Shown here piece by piece: positions 50,085-63,300 of a stretch of 64,000 nucleotides of DNA (its first letter is position 1; each line of letters begins with the position of its first letter). The notes under the pieces were generated by a model that made no database searches, was not told the origin of the DNA, and worked only from the letters and a program-made list of their open reading frames with translations. A program made the translations under genes and the position numbers. The stretch covers positions 17,827,934 to 17,891,933 of the forward strand of contig NC_045138.2 of the NCBI RefSeq assembly GCF_008831285.2, read 5' to 3'. This DNA is from Nymphaea colorata (Eukaryota; Streptophyta; Magnoliopsida; Nymphaeales; Nymphaeaceae).

Positions 50085-50210
50085 ATGCTTCAACTTGCAT
50101 ATCGATTCCCTTCCACCCTTTCAAATTTTACAGCAAAGAAAGTTGATGCCCCGAGCATTCAAAATCAATATTGTCCGCCCACCAACCATGCCCTCCTCTA
50201 CTCTAAAGCC
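50085..50210. repeat. Dispersed repeat family, copy 3 of 3
   Basis: GCTTCAACTTGCATATCGAT, AAAGAAAGTTGATGCCCCGA, CATTCAAAATCAATATTGTC and CCGCCCACCAACC follow in the same order as the copies at 32915 and 44495. Confidence 0.5.
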
Positions 50211-51401
50211 TTTGCATACTCCAACTTGACAATTCACAAAAAGAACATTGTGTTCTTGCATTCATATTTCAAAAACACCATGTACTCGTTTTAAAATTTT
50301 TGATGTGATTAGTCTAGCGTATTAGAGTTGAAAATGTGATCTATATTAACTGCGTTGTGTCTTTTGAAACAAGTTCGTAGTGTTTTGAGGACGTGAACCG
50401 TAAGAACGTGCATTTTAAAAACATAATGTTCTTATCAAACGCTCTCACAAGGTTTTCCCTGCCAAGTGAGTATCTTACCTTGAGCTTGATTTCTTTTTAA
50501 GAAAATGGCACAGTTTGATCATTGATTTGATTGCAACAATATGGATCGTCGTCCATAGCACTTTGATTAGCATGGCAAAGCTGGTATAAGAAAGTGATTA
50601 GACGATGATTGTCTTCTTCTCAAGAATAAAAGAAGCCTTGCAAGTTAAATAGCCATGACTATGAGGTAGACAAATAAATTCTAATTAAAACAATCTTGTT
50701 TCTCACATAACATCCTCATTTTAGTTATTAATGTTACTAAAATTTTGTCAGAGTGATATCTGGTCTAAAGTTTCACCAAGTTGGATGAATATCACGAGCT
50801 TAGATTCCACCGGTTGCAAATCTTCGGCCACAAAGTAAATCCCTGGGTGTAGATTAAATTATGGTAGAAAAGGGGGGACCTCAAGGGTTCTACCAATTGG
50901 AGGAACTGCATTCTTTAAAAAAAAAAAAAGGGAAAAAAATAAAAGAAAATTATGATTATTTTAATTAATCAAAGTTGATTAGGGATTGGGTTATTAATGC
51001 GTTGGGACCATTTACATTGTGATTCCTTGACCGAGAAAAGAATAGGCGGAGCTGACCCAATGTGGTCCGACCCAGCCCATTATTAGTCGGCATCATCTGA
51101 GCCCAAGTGGGTCCGACCTAAAGTCGATTTTGAGGGGCCACGGGTGCACCTGGTGCCTAGTGGGCTCACTCAAGAGAGGACCTTGACGCGGCACTCTTAT
51201 CCTTGATTCAAACCGCGTGGTAGTTCTGGCTGGGAGTCTGGGACCCAAAAATCTAAGCTCTGAATATGGGAACCGATTGAATCTTTTAAAGCAGTGCAAT
51301 AAAACAAAATTTGGGAACAAGAAGTCCCCTGAATACAAGAACATACCGTATTTAAATCAATATATATAACAGGTAGCTGTCAAACTTTTATATACTAAAC
51401 T

Positions 51402-51522
51402 ATCTATTCCAAGGAATTAAATAGTAGAGATTAAGTTGTAAATAAAAAACTACTAAACTTGATATAAATCATTTGGGCTATCGATTTCAAGGAATTAGAT
51501 AGTAGAGATTAAGTTGTAAATA
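51402..51522. repeat. Two-copy 78-bp tandem duplication
   Basis: AAGGAATTAAATAGTAGAGA at 51411 returns as AAGGAATTAGATAGTAGAGA at 51489; both continue TTAAGTTGTAAATA. The repeated part is about 45 bases long with a 78-base period. Confidence 0.8.
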
Positions 51523-51756
51523 TAGAAATCAAGTATCTTTTTTTTCATGAATTTAAAGTGCTCCTCTAAAGATGATGAGAGACAAAAAAAAAAAAAGAAA
51601 CAATTGTCTTTTTTGAAATGAAACCATATATTTCCTTTGGAAGATATTTTGAACTCTTGAAAAAACTTATATTTGAAACTTAATTTTTATCATTTGATCT
51701 AATCATAATTTACGGCCTAAATTGTTTTCACTGAATTTAACACATGAGGGTTTAGC

Positions 51757-51790
<34 letters not shown>

Positions 51791-52984
51791 TATCTTGACC
51801 AATTTTAACGGGTAATCAACAACAGATTTTTGGAGCATTGGTATAACAGTATTGAACACTCAATTACAACTAAAGTGAACTTTTCAAAGTTGGGGATCGT
51901 GAATTTCAGAACCAGATCTTGTGTAGCCCTAGATTTTAGTTGGCAGTATGCGTTTGGTAGTACCAAAATCCAGGAGTAGAGCGCAATTCAGGGCTTCTGG
52001 CTTCAAATTTCTGGAAATCCAGAAATTTTCTAGGAAAATCTTGAATTGAAGATGAAATCTGACTTTTATCTTGAGGAAAGGGACTGTACATGGGGAATGA
52101 CAATCAAGGGCTTTGGTATTTAGGAAGACATCAGAGCTGCAGGTGGGGCTGATTCGAGCCGTAGCGGTTCAGATCTGGTCCTGCTCCTGCAGAGGCATCT
52201 TGTAGGCCTTAAACGTTGTCTTTGCCTGGATGTGGGCCTCATTATATCAACATCACCGGTCCCTTTCTGAATCTGGATCCTTCCTTACACTCACCGCTTT
52301 CATCTCTCTCTCTCTCTAAAGGCGAGCAGGACTTGACTTGTGACATCTGAGTTGTTTGTCCTACCAAGGCATGGTAGTGATCCATGTATAACACATTTGG
52401 ATTTGGATCTAGATTTTTATCCAAGTTTCATTTGTTCCAATGCACCTAAGATAAGACATCAAAAAAGCGAGAACCATAACGGATTGTGTGAAAATTGAAA
52501 CTAGTATTCCATAAATCTACATCAATCATGAAACATTAGAACTCGGTATTCACGAATCTGCTTTAATCTTTAAAATATATTCTCATACTCTCAAGAAACG
52601 CAATCCAAAAATTCAAGAAGCATGGTGCAATTTAGTGTTCTTCCTAGATTTAAGGATCAAATATGAACATAATTAGTTCTTAGAATGAGAAAATACTTGT
52701 TTTAAGAACAAAATGTTCTTTTTATATCAAATGCCCTCGACCAGTTGAAAGGGTCTATCAATTTCACTTTACCTTTTCCAAAGTTTGTGTCGCATACTAA
52801 CAAAGGTAAATTAAAGGGGAGAAGGAAGCATAGATGTTCAGGACAAGGAGTCCTGATTTTCGGGGAGGTTGTCCCTCAAAATTTGTGTTCCTAATGAGCA
52901 AAAGAAAATTACATTTGCATCCAAATATGAAATCCAATCTTACAATCTCAATCTGATTTGGAACCCAAACTGGCTCGATGTTCA

Positions 52985-53215
52985 CTATGTAAGAACATTG
53001 GATATATGATATTTCTTTTAAACTAAATCCGATCTGAATCCGAATCTAAATCCCATCGAATATTTATGCATATCCAAATCTGAATTCGATTGATGTCATT
53101 TTTTAAATTTGGATCTGATCCGATATCTTAATCAGACATTAAACTCTTTTCCATCTCTTTGATTTTTTCATAATAGTTCAATTGAATATCTGATCCAAAT
53201 CTGATATCCGTAAGC
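52985..53215. repeat. GGATC-rich repeat, partial second copy
   Basis: GAATATTTATGCATATCCAA, GATCTGATCCGATATCTTAA and TCTGATCCAAATCTGATAT align in order with 1255-1410. The inverted ends seen in the copy at 994-1420 are not present here. Confidence 0.6.
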
Positions 53216-53719
53216 CTAAAAATTATGCCAAACCACTTCAGGGCATTAATAGCTGTGGCAGAAGGAAGATGAAAAAGAGGGATATCTTCCACTGCATGAC
53301 TGCAACCTAGAGGAATTATTCTTCTGATTGGAATGAAAGATCTGATCCAAGCACATAGGAAGCAATTTCTCACTCATTCTAGCGATGGAAACCAATTTCT
53401 TCACTCCTCGTGGAAAAACATGCTTATTGAGTTAAAAAGTTACAATAATCAGGTCTGATTGCAGGTCACCTCTCCTACCAGACTGGCGTAAACAAAAGGT
53501 TGCTTTATTTTTATTTATTTATTTTTTGCAATCTAACCTTATTGATATGGACTTAAGAATATGTTGATGCAAAACATATAAAGCTCGTCATCTGTTAGAT
53601 TTTAATAATGTTTTTATAATAAGAAAAAATGAATGTCCCACATAACATCAGCATTTTGATAATAAAAAATCCATATTTGGGGTCTGATTTTTAAACCCAA
53701 ACTAAGTATCTGGTTTCTA

Positions 53720-53754
<35 letters not shown>

Positions 53755-54697
53755 CAAAACAAAAAAGCATATATGAATACAAATATTACCAAGTGGGGCG
53801 TCTTTCTAAGGCATGACCCATGCAAGGGCTTTGAAAGTAGAAAATATCTTGCAAAAGGATCTGATGGACATGGGGATCGATCAATATGAATCAAAATAAG
53901 AGGATGAACTTGTTGTTTCGGATCCCATCTTGGATCCAACATGCACCGGAGTTTGTTCGAACTTGGATCCGGATCTGGATCGGAGCATGGGCGTCACAAA
54001 CACAACGTTATTTGGTTCCCCTAAGAATTCAAGAGAAGTGTCTGTCTAGTGGTAGGTTCAAAAATGATGAAGCCAAAATGCCTATAGATGGTTTTGAGCT
54101 TCGCATACTTGACAAGGTAAATTGGCTTAAAACCTTGAGATAGAACCCTTGTGAGAGATTCACTATTAAAAGAAAATGCAAATCTGGTTTACATTAAAAA
54201 ACAGTGGTTCGTGTTCTGTTAGTCTCTAATCGGTGATTCTTAATACCAGTAAAAGTTGGAGGCGTAACCTCCAGCAAGGTGGATCTGGAAGACCATGGAT
54301 CCGAGATCTTAAGGGCGAGGGTGAGAAAGAGACCAAAGGTTTTTCAAAATCACAAACATGGCTTTTAGATCAGCCACTATAATGAGTTTATTTTTCATAT
54401 CACGGAGGGATAACTTTCAGGGATATATATATATATATATATATCAGAACTGGCCAAGTGTTCTATTAAGCCACCGCTGATAATCAATCCAAGTACTCAA
54501 GATTTTCCCATTTGAAGTTTCCGTCATTTCATTTGGGAAATATATATAACTGTTAGCAAACATGTCTAAATAATACGTGAGAAACTTGTTTATCAATTAG
54601 AAGGATCTAGTGTACGAGCAGAAAAGACTGGACCTGAACCCGTGTGGCGGCCACAGTCTTTTCAGATTCCCAAGAGCAGGATACAGCAAAAGTGTAA

Positions 54698-54822
<125 letters not shown>

Positions 54823-55265
54823 TAAAATCCTCCAAGCTATATTCATCTCCCCCCCTAAACAACGCCATCACAGGCAGACCCGATTAAACACAACAAATTA
54901 CGTGCATCAAGCAGGATTTCTCCCTGGTGTCATCCAGCCATCCAAATCTCAGTTCAATTTCAATCACAGCTATCAGCAAATTGTCAATTGATAAGCAATA
55001 TGCTGTGAGACTCCAAAGGAATTTTTCATCCTACCTAAACAAGAGAAATCTAAAAAACATATATTTTTGTTGCCTCCGTAATTTTCTCTTTTCTGCTTGT
55101 CATTTGAGGTCGGCTTGCATATATACTTGAGGTCATACATACATTTAAGATGTACCGATGTTTGTGCATGTTGATACCATGAATGAGTTCCATGTGTTTT
55201 AAGTTTGTCATATGATCATGATATAAATATTCACATACATGAAATTATGATATTTGCATGAGCAA

Positions 55266-55304
<39 letters not shown>

Positions 55305-55364
55305 AACCATGAAATTTTTGCTGGATGTGGTCGTCTATAACCGGGTCCCTTTTACTTTACACCT

Positions 55365-55560
55365 TCTCATTTTACTCTCTCTCTCTCTCTCACTCTGGAT
55401 TTGCACTCTTAGATCATAAAAAATGCTCCTGGAGCTAAGCAACTAGCAGAAAGTCTACACCATCTCAATTTGCTCTCTCTCTCTCTCTGTGGATTTATAC
55501 TCTTAGTTCACAAAAAATGCTGATGGAACAAAAGAAATGGCAGAAACTCATCACGAAAGC
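55365..55560. repeat. Imperfect 94-bp tandem duplication with CT tracts
   Basis: Each unit starts with a CT tract and continues GGATTT(G/A)CACTCTTAG-like (55397 and 55491), CAAAAAATGCT or CATAAAAAATGCT, and GGCAGAAA or AGCAGAAA. The copies differ at many positions, so the duplication is old. Confidence 0.65.
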
Positions 55561-55846
55561 AAAGAAGCTTGCATTCGCAGAAGGCATTCGTTTATTAATG
55601 CAGTCAGGTTACTTCCTTCTCTTTCCGAAGGAAGGACACACCAAAATCGATCTTGATATATCTACCAACAAAATGCTACCGGGACTGAGTTTCCTTTCGA
55701 AAATCAACCAAAACATCACGTAATTGAAGAGAGCCAGCGCTAATGAAAACTGATGAAAGAACACTCATAAAGAGCTTCTGTATTGCATCTTTGAAGGTGG
55801 ATTAGTACTTGATCTTCTCTCACTCAATGATGGTGTTATATTAACT

Positions 55847-55886
55847 ACCATTTTAAAATAATAATAATTATTATTATTAAAATGGT
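55847..55886. repeat. 40-bp near-perfect palindrome
   Basis: ACCATTTTAAAATAATAATA is followed by ATTATTATTATTAAAATGGT, its reverse complement but for a one-base slip. It could extrude a hairpin. No terminator or gene neighbour explains it. Confidence 0.8.
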
Positions 55887-56675
55887 GTTTCGAGACATCA
55901 AATCTCATGGCCATTCAAGACTCAGAGCAGCCAAACCTGACAGGCCTAACAGAAATAGGGCTGCTTCATGCTCAATCTCGTACAACATCATAGGCCTTCT
56001 CACACTTTGAACCATTTACGATGCTTACAGAATCTGCCACAGAAATAGCTCATCCAATCACAACATTTTGAAAACAAAAAAGAACCAGAAAAAGAGAGAT
56101 CATAGGCCGGCCCTCAGCGGCTAGGGTTTTTCTTCTCTCTCGTAGCGCCTTTTCCTTGTTTGCTTAAGACTAGCTTTATTCATCCACGCATGCGAGCAAA
56201 AGTTGAAAAAAAGACGCATCTTTTCTCGGTTGATTCTTAAAATAAAACTTCCATTCTCTTGAAAACAGTAACACATGCAAAAAGAAAAGAGGACTAAAAA
56301 CGATAAAAATCATGTTTAACATGCCTTCATATGCATAAAAACTGACATGATGCCTTCTTGCTATTGGAAAGACAGGCATAACCATGCAAGCGTGCCAAGG
56401 AAAAGGGAAAAGTTCCACCTGCTCACAGTTAATTAATGGATGCATTAGTCACATCTGTTCCCAGTTAATTAATCGTTGCATTATATATATATATATGTGT
56501 GTGTGTGCGCGCGTGTAAAAGGAGAGATTGAATGGTGCACCCAAGTTACTGTGGTACAATAAATATAAGAATAATCTTCAAACTTATACAATAATCAGAT
56601 TATATATCTATATCTGTTGCCATTTAGCCTTTAAACTCACAAAGAAATAGTAAAACATCGATAATACCTAATCAG

Positions 56676-56788
<113 letters not shown>

Positions 56789-57281
56789 ACCCTGATATAA
56801 CAAAGGTATATCAAGGCAAAAACGGGAAAACGGAACAAAAGATTGGTACATTTCCTAAGTCAAAGAATAGATAGGAAAGCAAAAACGGAAACAGATGAGA
56901 AAGAAAGCAAACACTGGACAGATGAATTGGATTATCATGAGCATTAATCCTTGCAGTATCTGAGACCTCAGTAAATCGAACAAGAAGTTCTACCAGTGGT
57001 CCATCTTCGGTTTCCTTTAAAGGTCGTTTAGAAAAACCAAAACTTAAAAGAAAAAACACCCATGTACGCTATAGGTGTTGCACAATGTTAGCAAACAACA
57101 GAGAACTAAAGCAGAGAAGATAAAGATGGAAGGGATGAAGTATAGGTAACGAGGAAACAAGAATGAAGAGAGAGAAAGTTAGGGTACGGAACATACTTAC
57201 AGAGGTTAGGGTTTGGAGGTGAGCACCATTTTGCAGCACGCACTCCAAACAGAATTCTGAGTTTCATTTTTTGCCAGTACA

Positions 57282-57396
57282 AGAGAAGAGGTGAGGCTGC
57301 CGGAGCATGACCTAGCATGGCCGGGCGGCCAGGGTTCGAACCCACCGACCAAGCCCATACAGCCAGATCATGCTGGCAGCTTCACCGATTCTCTTA
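57282..57396 (-). ncRNA. MIR167: MIR167 precursor, locus 2
   Basis: On the minus strand, 57384-57363 contains TGAAGCTGCCAGCATGATCT followed by GG, the 22-base form known for miR167d. The 3' arm at 57312-57291 reads GGTCATGCTCCGGCAGCCTC then AC. The arms pair along their length, with a two-base bulge, one internal mismatch and G:U pairs, and GAGAA outside the duplex extends the stem. The strand is set by the mature sequence lying on the 5' arm and by a TATA box upstream on the same strand. The loop, about 50 bases, contains the palindrome GGGTTCGAACCC. The star arm differs clearly from locus 1, so this is a different MIR167 subtype and not a fresh copy. Confidence 0.92.
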
Positions 57397-57560
57397 TGGC
57401 ACTCTCCATCAGCACCCAGGAGAGAGAAAGACTCTCTCTCTCTCTCTCTCTAGCCAGAAGAAAGACTGATGAACAGCCTACGCAGAAAGGATAACATCAG
57501 CAAAAGAGATAACGAGGGGAGGAAGAAGAAGGAACACGAAAGCCTCGATACCTAATGACC

Positions 57561-57570
57561 AGTTATATAG
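57561..57570 (-). promoter_or_regulatory. Probable TATA box of MIR167 locus 2
   Basis: The minus strand reads CTATATAACT about 175 bases before the hairpin, followed by a pyrimidine-rich stretch. This spacing is normal for plant MIR genes, so transcription probably starts near 57535. A good donor (CTCTGTAAGTATG, near 57200) lies downstream of the hairpin and suggests a spliced primary transcript. Confidence 0.55.
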
Positions 57571-57821
57571 GGATCGAACTAAGCAAAGGCCCTTAAGTCA
57601 GGCAGTTATTACTATAAGGCCACCCAAGCCTCACGTCGTACGTGTAGATGATGACGTGAAATTGGCAATTTAAGGTGCTCAACTTTTCTGAGAAAAATAG
57701 TAAAAAAATCCCCATTAATGGCTACCATATTCTCAAGTCACCAACCAATTCGAAATTCCGGGATATTTTCCTCTTTTACCGATTCCCGTTGACTCTTTTT
57801 CATCTTCAAATTGCAAAGATG

Positions 57822-57822
<1 letters not shown>

Positions 57823-57882
<60 letters not shown>
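57823..57882. repeat. Compound (CT)n(AT)n microsatellite
   Basis: About 42 bases of CT pass into about 18 bases of AT, the inverse orientation of the TA-to-GA tracts. Confidence 0.95.
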
Positions 57883-58662
57883 GATATGGGTGCTTTTGAA
57901 GCTAGAATCGTCTCCTCGTATCATAATCTTAAAAAAGAAAGGAAAGATAGAACTGCACGAAAAGATGATTTACGCGGCCCTCGTGCATGCCCATGAACAT
58001 GCAGCCTTTGGAAGCCTTATTCATGGACATGAAATTCTTCCATCTCCAATGCCATGGCCGTGTGATTCTTTTGGACCTACAACAGCCTCCATTGGAAGAT
58101 TTATGGTTAGTCAAGTGAAAAAGACTTAGTTGGTTCATGTGCTAAGCTCTATAATTAGCTAAGAACGAGATCTTTTCAGTTATTATGAGTTATTCGGCAG
58201 ATGAATGTCGATGGATATTTTATTAAGGAAACCTATACAGTGCCTACATTTCTTAGTGGACTTTTTTTCTAAACTTTTCGTGTTCTCTGGAAGAAGAATC
58301 GCCTCGTACATTTAAGATGGTAATAACAACAAGAAAAGGAAGGTGGAAGAAGTAATTGAAAATGGGCAGAAGTAGAAGACACCTAGAAAGATGGCAGAGG
58401 GACAAACGCAGGGTGGGATGGAAGGCAGGCTATGGTAGGTATCAGAATCCTTGGTACGAACTTCTTAGAGGGAGAGTCAGGCTCACGGACTCTGTGGCCT
58501 GAGGGAGGGGCAGAGCAGGTGGGTGAAGAGGGGAGAAAGGCGAGGAGGATTCTTGATCTTCCATTGAATGAATGGGAGTGCAACGAGCCGCTAATTAGAC
58601 TTTTAGGCCCCTATTGCATCGATAGCAACGCTTTCTTTCTCCCTCTCCCTCTCCCTCCCGTT

Positions 58663-58665
<3 letters not shown>

Positions 58666-58741
<76 letters not shown>
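58666..58741. repeat. Compound (TA)n(GA)n microsatellite
   Basis: About 48 bases of TA are followed by about 28 bases of GA. Confidence 0.95.
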
Positions 58742-58744
<3 letters not shown>

Positions 58745-60089
58745 CAACTTTCCTCAGAGCTTAACCTCGCAAGCTTAACAATCAAGTGCTTCATTACTCA
58801 ATGAGTTGGAGTTGATGTTCAAATCCTGTGATTCCTGTCACGATTCAATATGATGGGTACAAGGGGAGGCAGCTGCATCTCTTTTGAAGCGGTGGAATCA
58901 CCCTCAAAAAAATATATATATATAAATATTCAACTGCTTGATTCCAGTATGTCATGAATTTAATCACTGGATTCTTTTGATTTGTCCCGTCGACAAGTTT
59001 AAGTTCCTTTCATGAATTTATGGCAATAAAAACTCTGCATGTTAGCTAAAAGAAAATACGTTGCCTCATGTTCCTTGTCTTAAAATCATATTATCAACTA
59101 ATCAAATACCCAAAATGAATTATTAGATGTGATTCACATAGTCTATATAACATATAATAACGTTTTAAACTAATCATTTGAACATTATATATATATATAT
59201 ATATATATATATAATGGTGACTTTCACTCTCTCAGAGTCACCTAGCCATTTAACCAGCAGCGTCTGGCGTCTGATTCAATATGATTGACAATTAAGAGAG
59301 AAATGAATACAACAAAGTAAAAAGATTTTTTCTCCTATATTATTGGTTTACATCTTTTCTTTTTGTTTTTCTCTCAATCATTTATCTGCTTTAAATAATT
59401 AAGTGACTATATATATATATATATTACTAAGAATTAGCTTGGTTAAAGATTTTCGGTTTACTAAGCCACTGATTTATTTAGAGTACATGAAAGTCATATT
59501 GAAACACGAAATATGCACGACTTTGTGCTTAGAATGGCCTTTGATTATTTCCGATATCCTGAAGACGAGGGCAGGACCTTGAGGTTGTCTGTTACTAACT
59601 AATTAGGATCTACGATCGTTGTTTCAATCAAGAAATCGGCACATAATTAGATTTCCTTTTTTACAATCCAAGGACTGGTAAATGCTGAGAAGAAGTTCAC
59701 AACTTCTAGAAAAAAAAATGATGGGAAATACTAAAATTCTTCTCTCTAAACCAAACCTGGAGACATATTTAAAATTTGCTCATTTACTCAATCAAACTAT
59801 GCTTTAAACTGGCACAAATTGTGACAACCTTTTTGAATTTTTTTTTTCTTGCTATGATGTTATGGCACGATTCGACGGACCGATCTTTTTCATTTCCTCC
59901 AACATATAATTCAAGTAACAGAGCACAAAAAAAGGCCTGAGGGTGATGCACGACAGTTCTGTGTTAACTTGCACAAACGGTGTGTGAGCTCAACTTAAGA
60001 AAATGTCTCATGTTTTTCTTTTCGATCGATGAGCATGGACTGCAACCATAAGATTAAGAACCGTGTAAGATTGCCAGTTACTGGTCTTA

Positions 60090-60345
60090 AAGTTGAGCAT
60101 GGCTACTTTTAGTGACGTCCTGATGTAGCCGTAGGTAAAAGTTAATTTTTTAACGACGTTTGTACTCTAGACGTTGATAAAAGGCTGATTTCAACAACAT
60201 ATTAAGGCCACGCGTTGGTGAAGGCTGTTTTTCACTGACGTCGATGTTGGTGAAAATTAATATTCATCGACATTTGTCTTCGGACGTCCATAAAAAGTAA
60301 CCTTTCACCAAGTGAGTTTTTCTAAGCGTTGGTGAATCTTTTTTT
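60090..60345. mobile_element. CACTA-like (EnSpm) subterminal fragment
   Basis: Short degenerate motifs of the form GACGT..TGGTGAAAA or CGTTGATAAAAG recur at least five times (for example TAGACGTTGATAAAAGG, GCGTTGGTGAAGG, GATGTTGGTGAAAATT, GGACGTCCATAAAAAG, GCGTTGGTGAATC), some inverted. Dense subterminal repeats of this kind are typical of plant CACTA transposon ends. The CACTA terminus itself and a transposase were not found, so it is a fragment. Confidence 0.45.
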
Positions 60346-63300
60346 TTTTAATGGTTCCTATGTTCATATAAAATTGCATTTAGGGTGAGCTTCTTAAAAA
60401 CCAAGTTTTAACAAAACTACATTTTCCAAAAGGTATAAATAACCAAACCTGATTATGTGCACTCCCCTATTAATAAAAATTTGTGTACGAAAATGTGAAA
60501 TGACCAGAATACCCGGACCAATAAAATGGAGAACCTCCCTTATTAAAGACAAAAAAAACGGTATTGAAAAGTTAAAAGTCTAAAAAAATGCATTCCTTTT
60601 GAAAAATCCTCAAAACACTTCAAATCCCCTTCTTTTCTTGGACGTATATCTATTATATGCAGCACCCAGCGTGCAGGCAACTCGATCTTATTAACTCCCG
60701 CACGCTTATATTATGTTATTTGCAAAAAACATCATTTTGGTCTTGCCATCTAAAAAAGCTAGCTAAAAGACTAAGATTTTAGTAAGCTTAGTTCATTAAG
60801 AAAAGTTTGGGAGATGGTCGAACCAAGTTTTTACAAAACCCAATTTTTACAAAACACTATTTTTTTAAAAAAAAGACGTGAACATCTTGATTTCCTTCAA
60901 GTTTTTTTCTACACAGAACATAGTTCTGATCTTGCTATCCAAACCCATAGACCAGATTTCAAAAACTCCTTCGACATTAAGAATTATCTCAATCGAAATA
61001 ATCTAATATGAGGTCCGCAAAACCCCAGTTTGCCTATCTAAAATAATATAATATGTAAGGCTGCAAAACGGATATCGCTTTTGACAATAATAAAGTTGCA
61101 TGAATCTCTTAAGGTTCATAAAAGGCATTCATATACGTTTAAAATAAAAATATAATGAAAGACTGATTTCATGTAGTTAACCAAATCAGGCTAGCCTTCA
61201 AGTTTTATCAAAAGAGTTCCTGTCTTGAAAAAAAAAAAGAAAAAGAAATAGTACGAATTTTGTGACCATTGAATTGTTTCAAGACTCCACACAGCAAAAT
61301 CATACAGAAGAAGACTTATTTATCTAATATCCATCTAAGTATCAACAAGAATCCATCAATTTTAAATTTTAATTATTTCTAATGAAAAGGTGCAGGTTGG
61401 CCGATAGACACATTTTACTTTGCCTGGTTTGCAACGTTGGGATACCATGAAAGTCTCATGCAATTTTCACGATTCAACCAACCATGCTTTCATAATCTAA
61501 TAAAGGTGTATTATTAAGGACTAGAACTTTGAAATATACCTCACCTCACGGAGGGTTCGCACTTAATGTATAATTTTAGTCCTCCTGGCTTTAATACTTT
61601 TTTACTGAGTTGAAGGACGACCGCTTCCTTCTCCGGTGAATAGATCAACGACAGAATCGCAAGGGAATTTTCAGAAGAATGAGTAAGAAAATCTCGGAAC
61701 TCATGAGAACCATTGTGAGTTCTTCAATTATATTGATAGGATTGCACGTTATCGGGTCAGAAATATCTTTCCTCAAAAGATTTGTACCAACTAACGTTAT
61801 GAGAGAGAGAGAGAGAGGAGGGAAGGACTGGTGAAGTGGGGTGGGACAAGAACCGGTCCACTTAGCCTCCATAGCGGCACTCTTAATCTCAAGATCAACA
61901 GTACTCCTCAATGCGGTTACGATAACACTTTCTCAATTTTGAATTACGGACGTGGTTGGCGCATGCGACTCGACCAGTTGCACTACTAATAGAGAGAAAG
62001 ATATTTGTCTTAGTCTTTCAAAGTTTGAGGTTAAGCTGTTGCATTCCTTTAGATTAACCAGTGGACACTGGATACTTGTGTGACAAGAGTTCAAAGTAGA
62101 GGATGTATCTATAGCTATGAGGAACGGACTTCTTGCCCTTGGCCCTGTCTTAGGAAGGCTTCTTGTCGATCTCCAAGGGGAAATAGAGAGAGAGAGCTAT
62201 CCCCAGTTCTTGCCAACGGGTTAAAATTAGATCTATCACCAACACTAGTCACAAGGCACTTTGCTGGGCAAAGATGCATTCAAAAGAAATATGAATCAAA
62301 CACCAAACACACTCAATGTATCCTTCTTGGCCACTTACAACCAAGGGTGCAAATGGATCGGATTCAATATGAGAATTTCATTAATTGTGAGGTCCATTAT
62401 GCTCCTAGATCTCAATCCATGTGTATTTAGCTGTGTTCGATCCAGTCCGACCCGACCCGCGATCCAAAGGTCGGCCTTGATCAACAACTTGAATGATGAT
62501 GGCCCATGATGGGTTGCAGGAATGAGATGAGGAGTGTCCCAACTTGCCACTAAATGGGCCCATTTTACTTAGTTGGCCACGTTTATGCTTCAGAGATCCA
62601 GCCTACCCAAGAGCATGAGAACCTGTTTTTGCTGGTCCAGTTGGGTGGTCCTTGTTCTATGACTGCTGAATTGAAACCCTAGAAGAGCCAGTGCCAATGG
62701 CAGCCTGCACTTAGAATTTAGGGTTTTTTTCCCCTCTTTTTTGCCATACTTGGTTGAACCTATAAACAGTTTTTATTTGATCCGTCATGAGTTTGCCCAA
62801 TTTTGCTAAAGAATTGGTGTGCAACAAACTCTTAGCTGTGGAGTAGAGAGAATTATGGTCTCCCAATTTCTTAGTTTTTTCTCTTTCAGCTTCCTTGACA
62901 ACGAGTTTTGGGATAGAGAGCTTTCTTTCACAGTGACAGCATCTTTTTTTGGTCTTAGTAAATGCAATTGGTTTTAATGGTGATATTTACCATTAAATGT
63001 TTGATGGTACTAATAGTTGGCATTAAATGTCTACTGATCACTACGCTTCCAACTAAAATGTCAATAAATAACGGAGAATTTATAATGAAAACCACTTGAA
63101 GCATCAATTATTCCAAGACAAACAAAATTTTCACATTTCTTGTTTTATTTCTTGAAAGATATCAATGTGCTTGATTCAAGTTTCGATAATTGAACTGCCC
63201 CTTTATATTCAAGTGAACTTAGCATTCTTCCAAGACCAACGAGATTTTCGTGTAAAATTTGTTTTAATTTTGTACTTGTTGTAAGATATATATGTTTGTT

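Larger units (their letters stand above)
57571..60089. other. Spacer, no gene recognised
   Basis: No gene is supported. 58380-58600 is unusually purine- and G-rich on the plus strand. 58790-58915 has a GTTCAAATCC word resembling a Pol III B box and ends in an A-run, so a SINE remnant is possible, but no A box is clear. Short (TA)n runs are at about 59186-59213 and 59408-59424. Confidence 0.4.

Noticed and set aside
57300-57360. Possible tRNA gene at the GGTTCGAACCC word
   Set aside because: No cloverleaf, no A box at the right distance and no acceptor stem; the word lies in the MIR167 loop.
57282-57396. MIR167 locus 2 read on the plus strand
   Set aside because: The inverted arms also fold on the plus strand, but there the miR167 sequence would not be present; only the minus strand gives a 5'-arm mature miR167 and an upstream TATA box.
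58790-58915. SINE with B box GTTCAAATCC and an A-rich end
   Set aside because: No convincing A box and no flanking duplication; kept only as a remark in the spacer entry.
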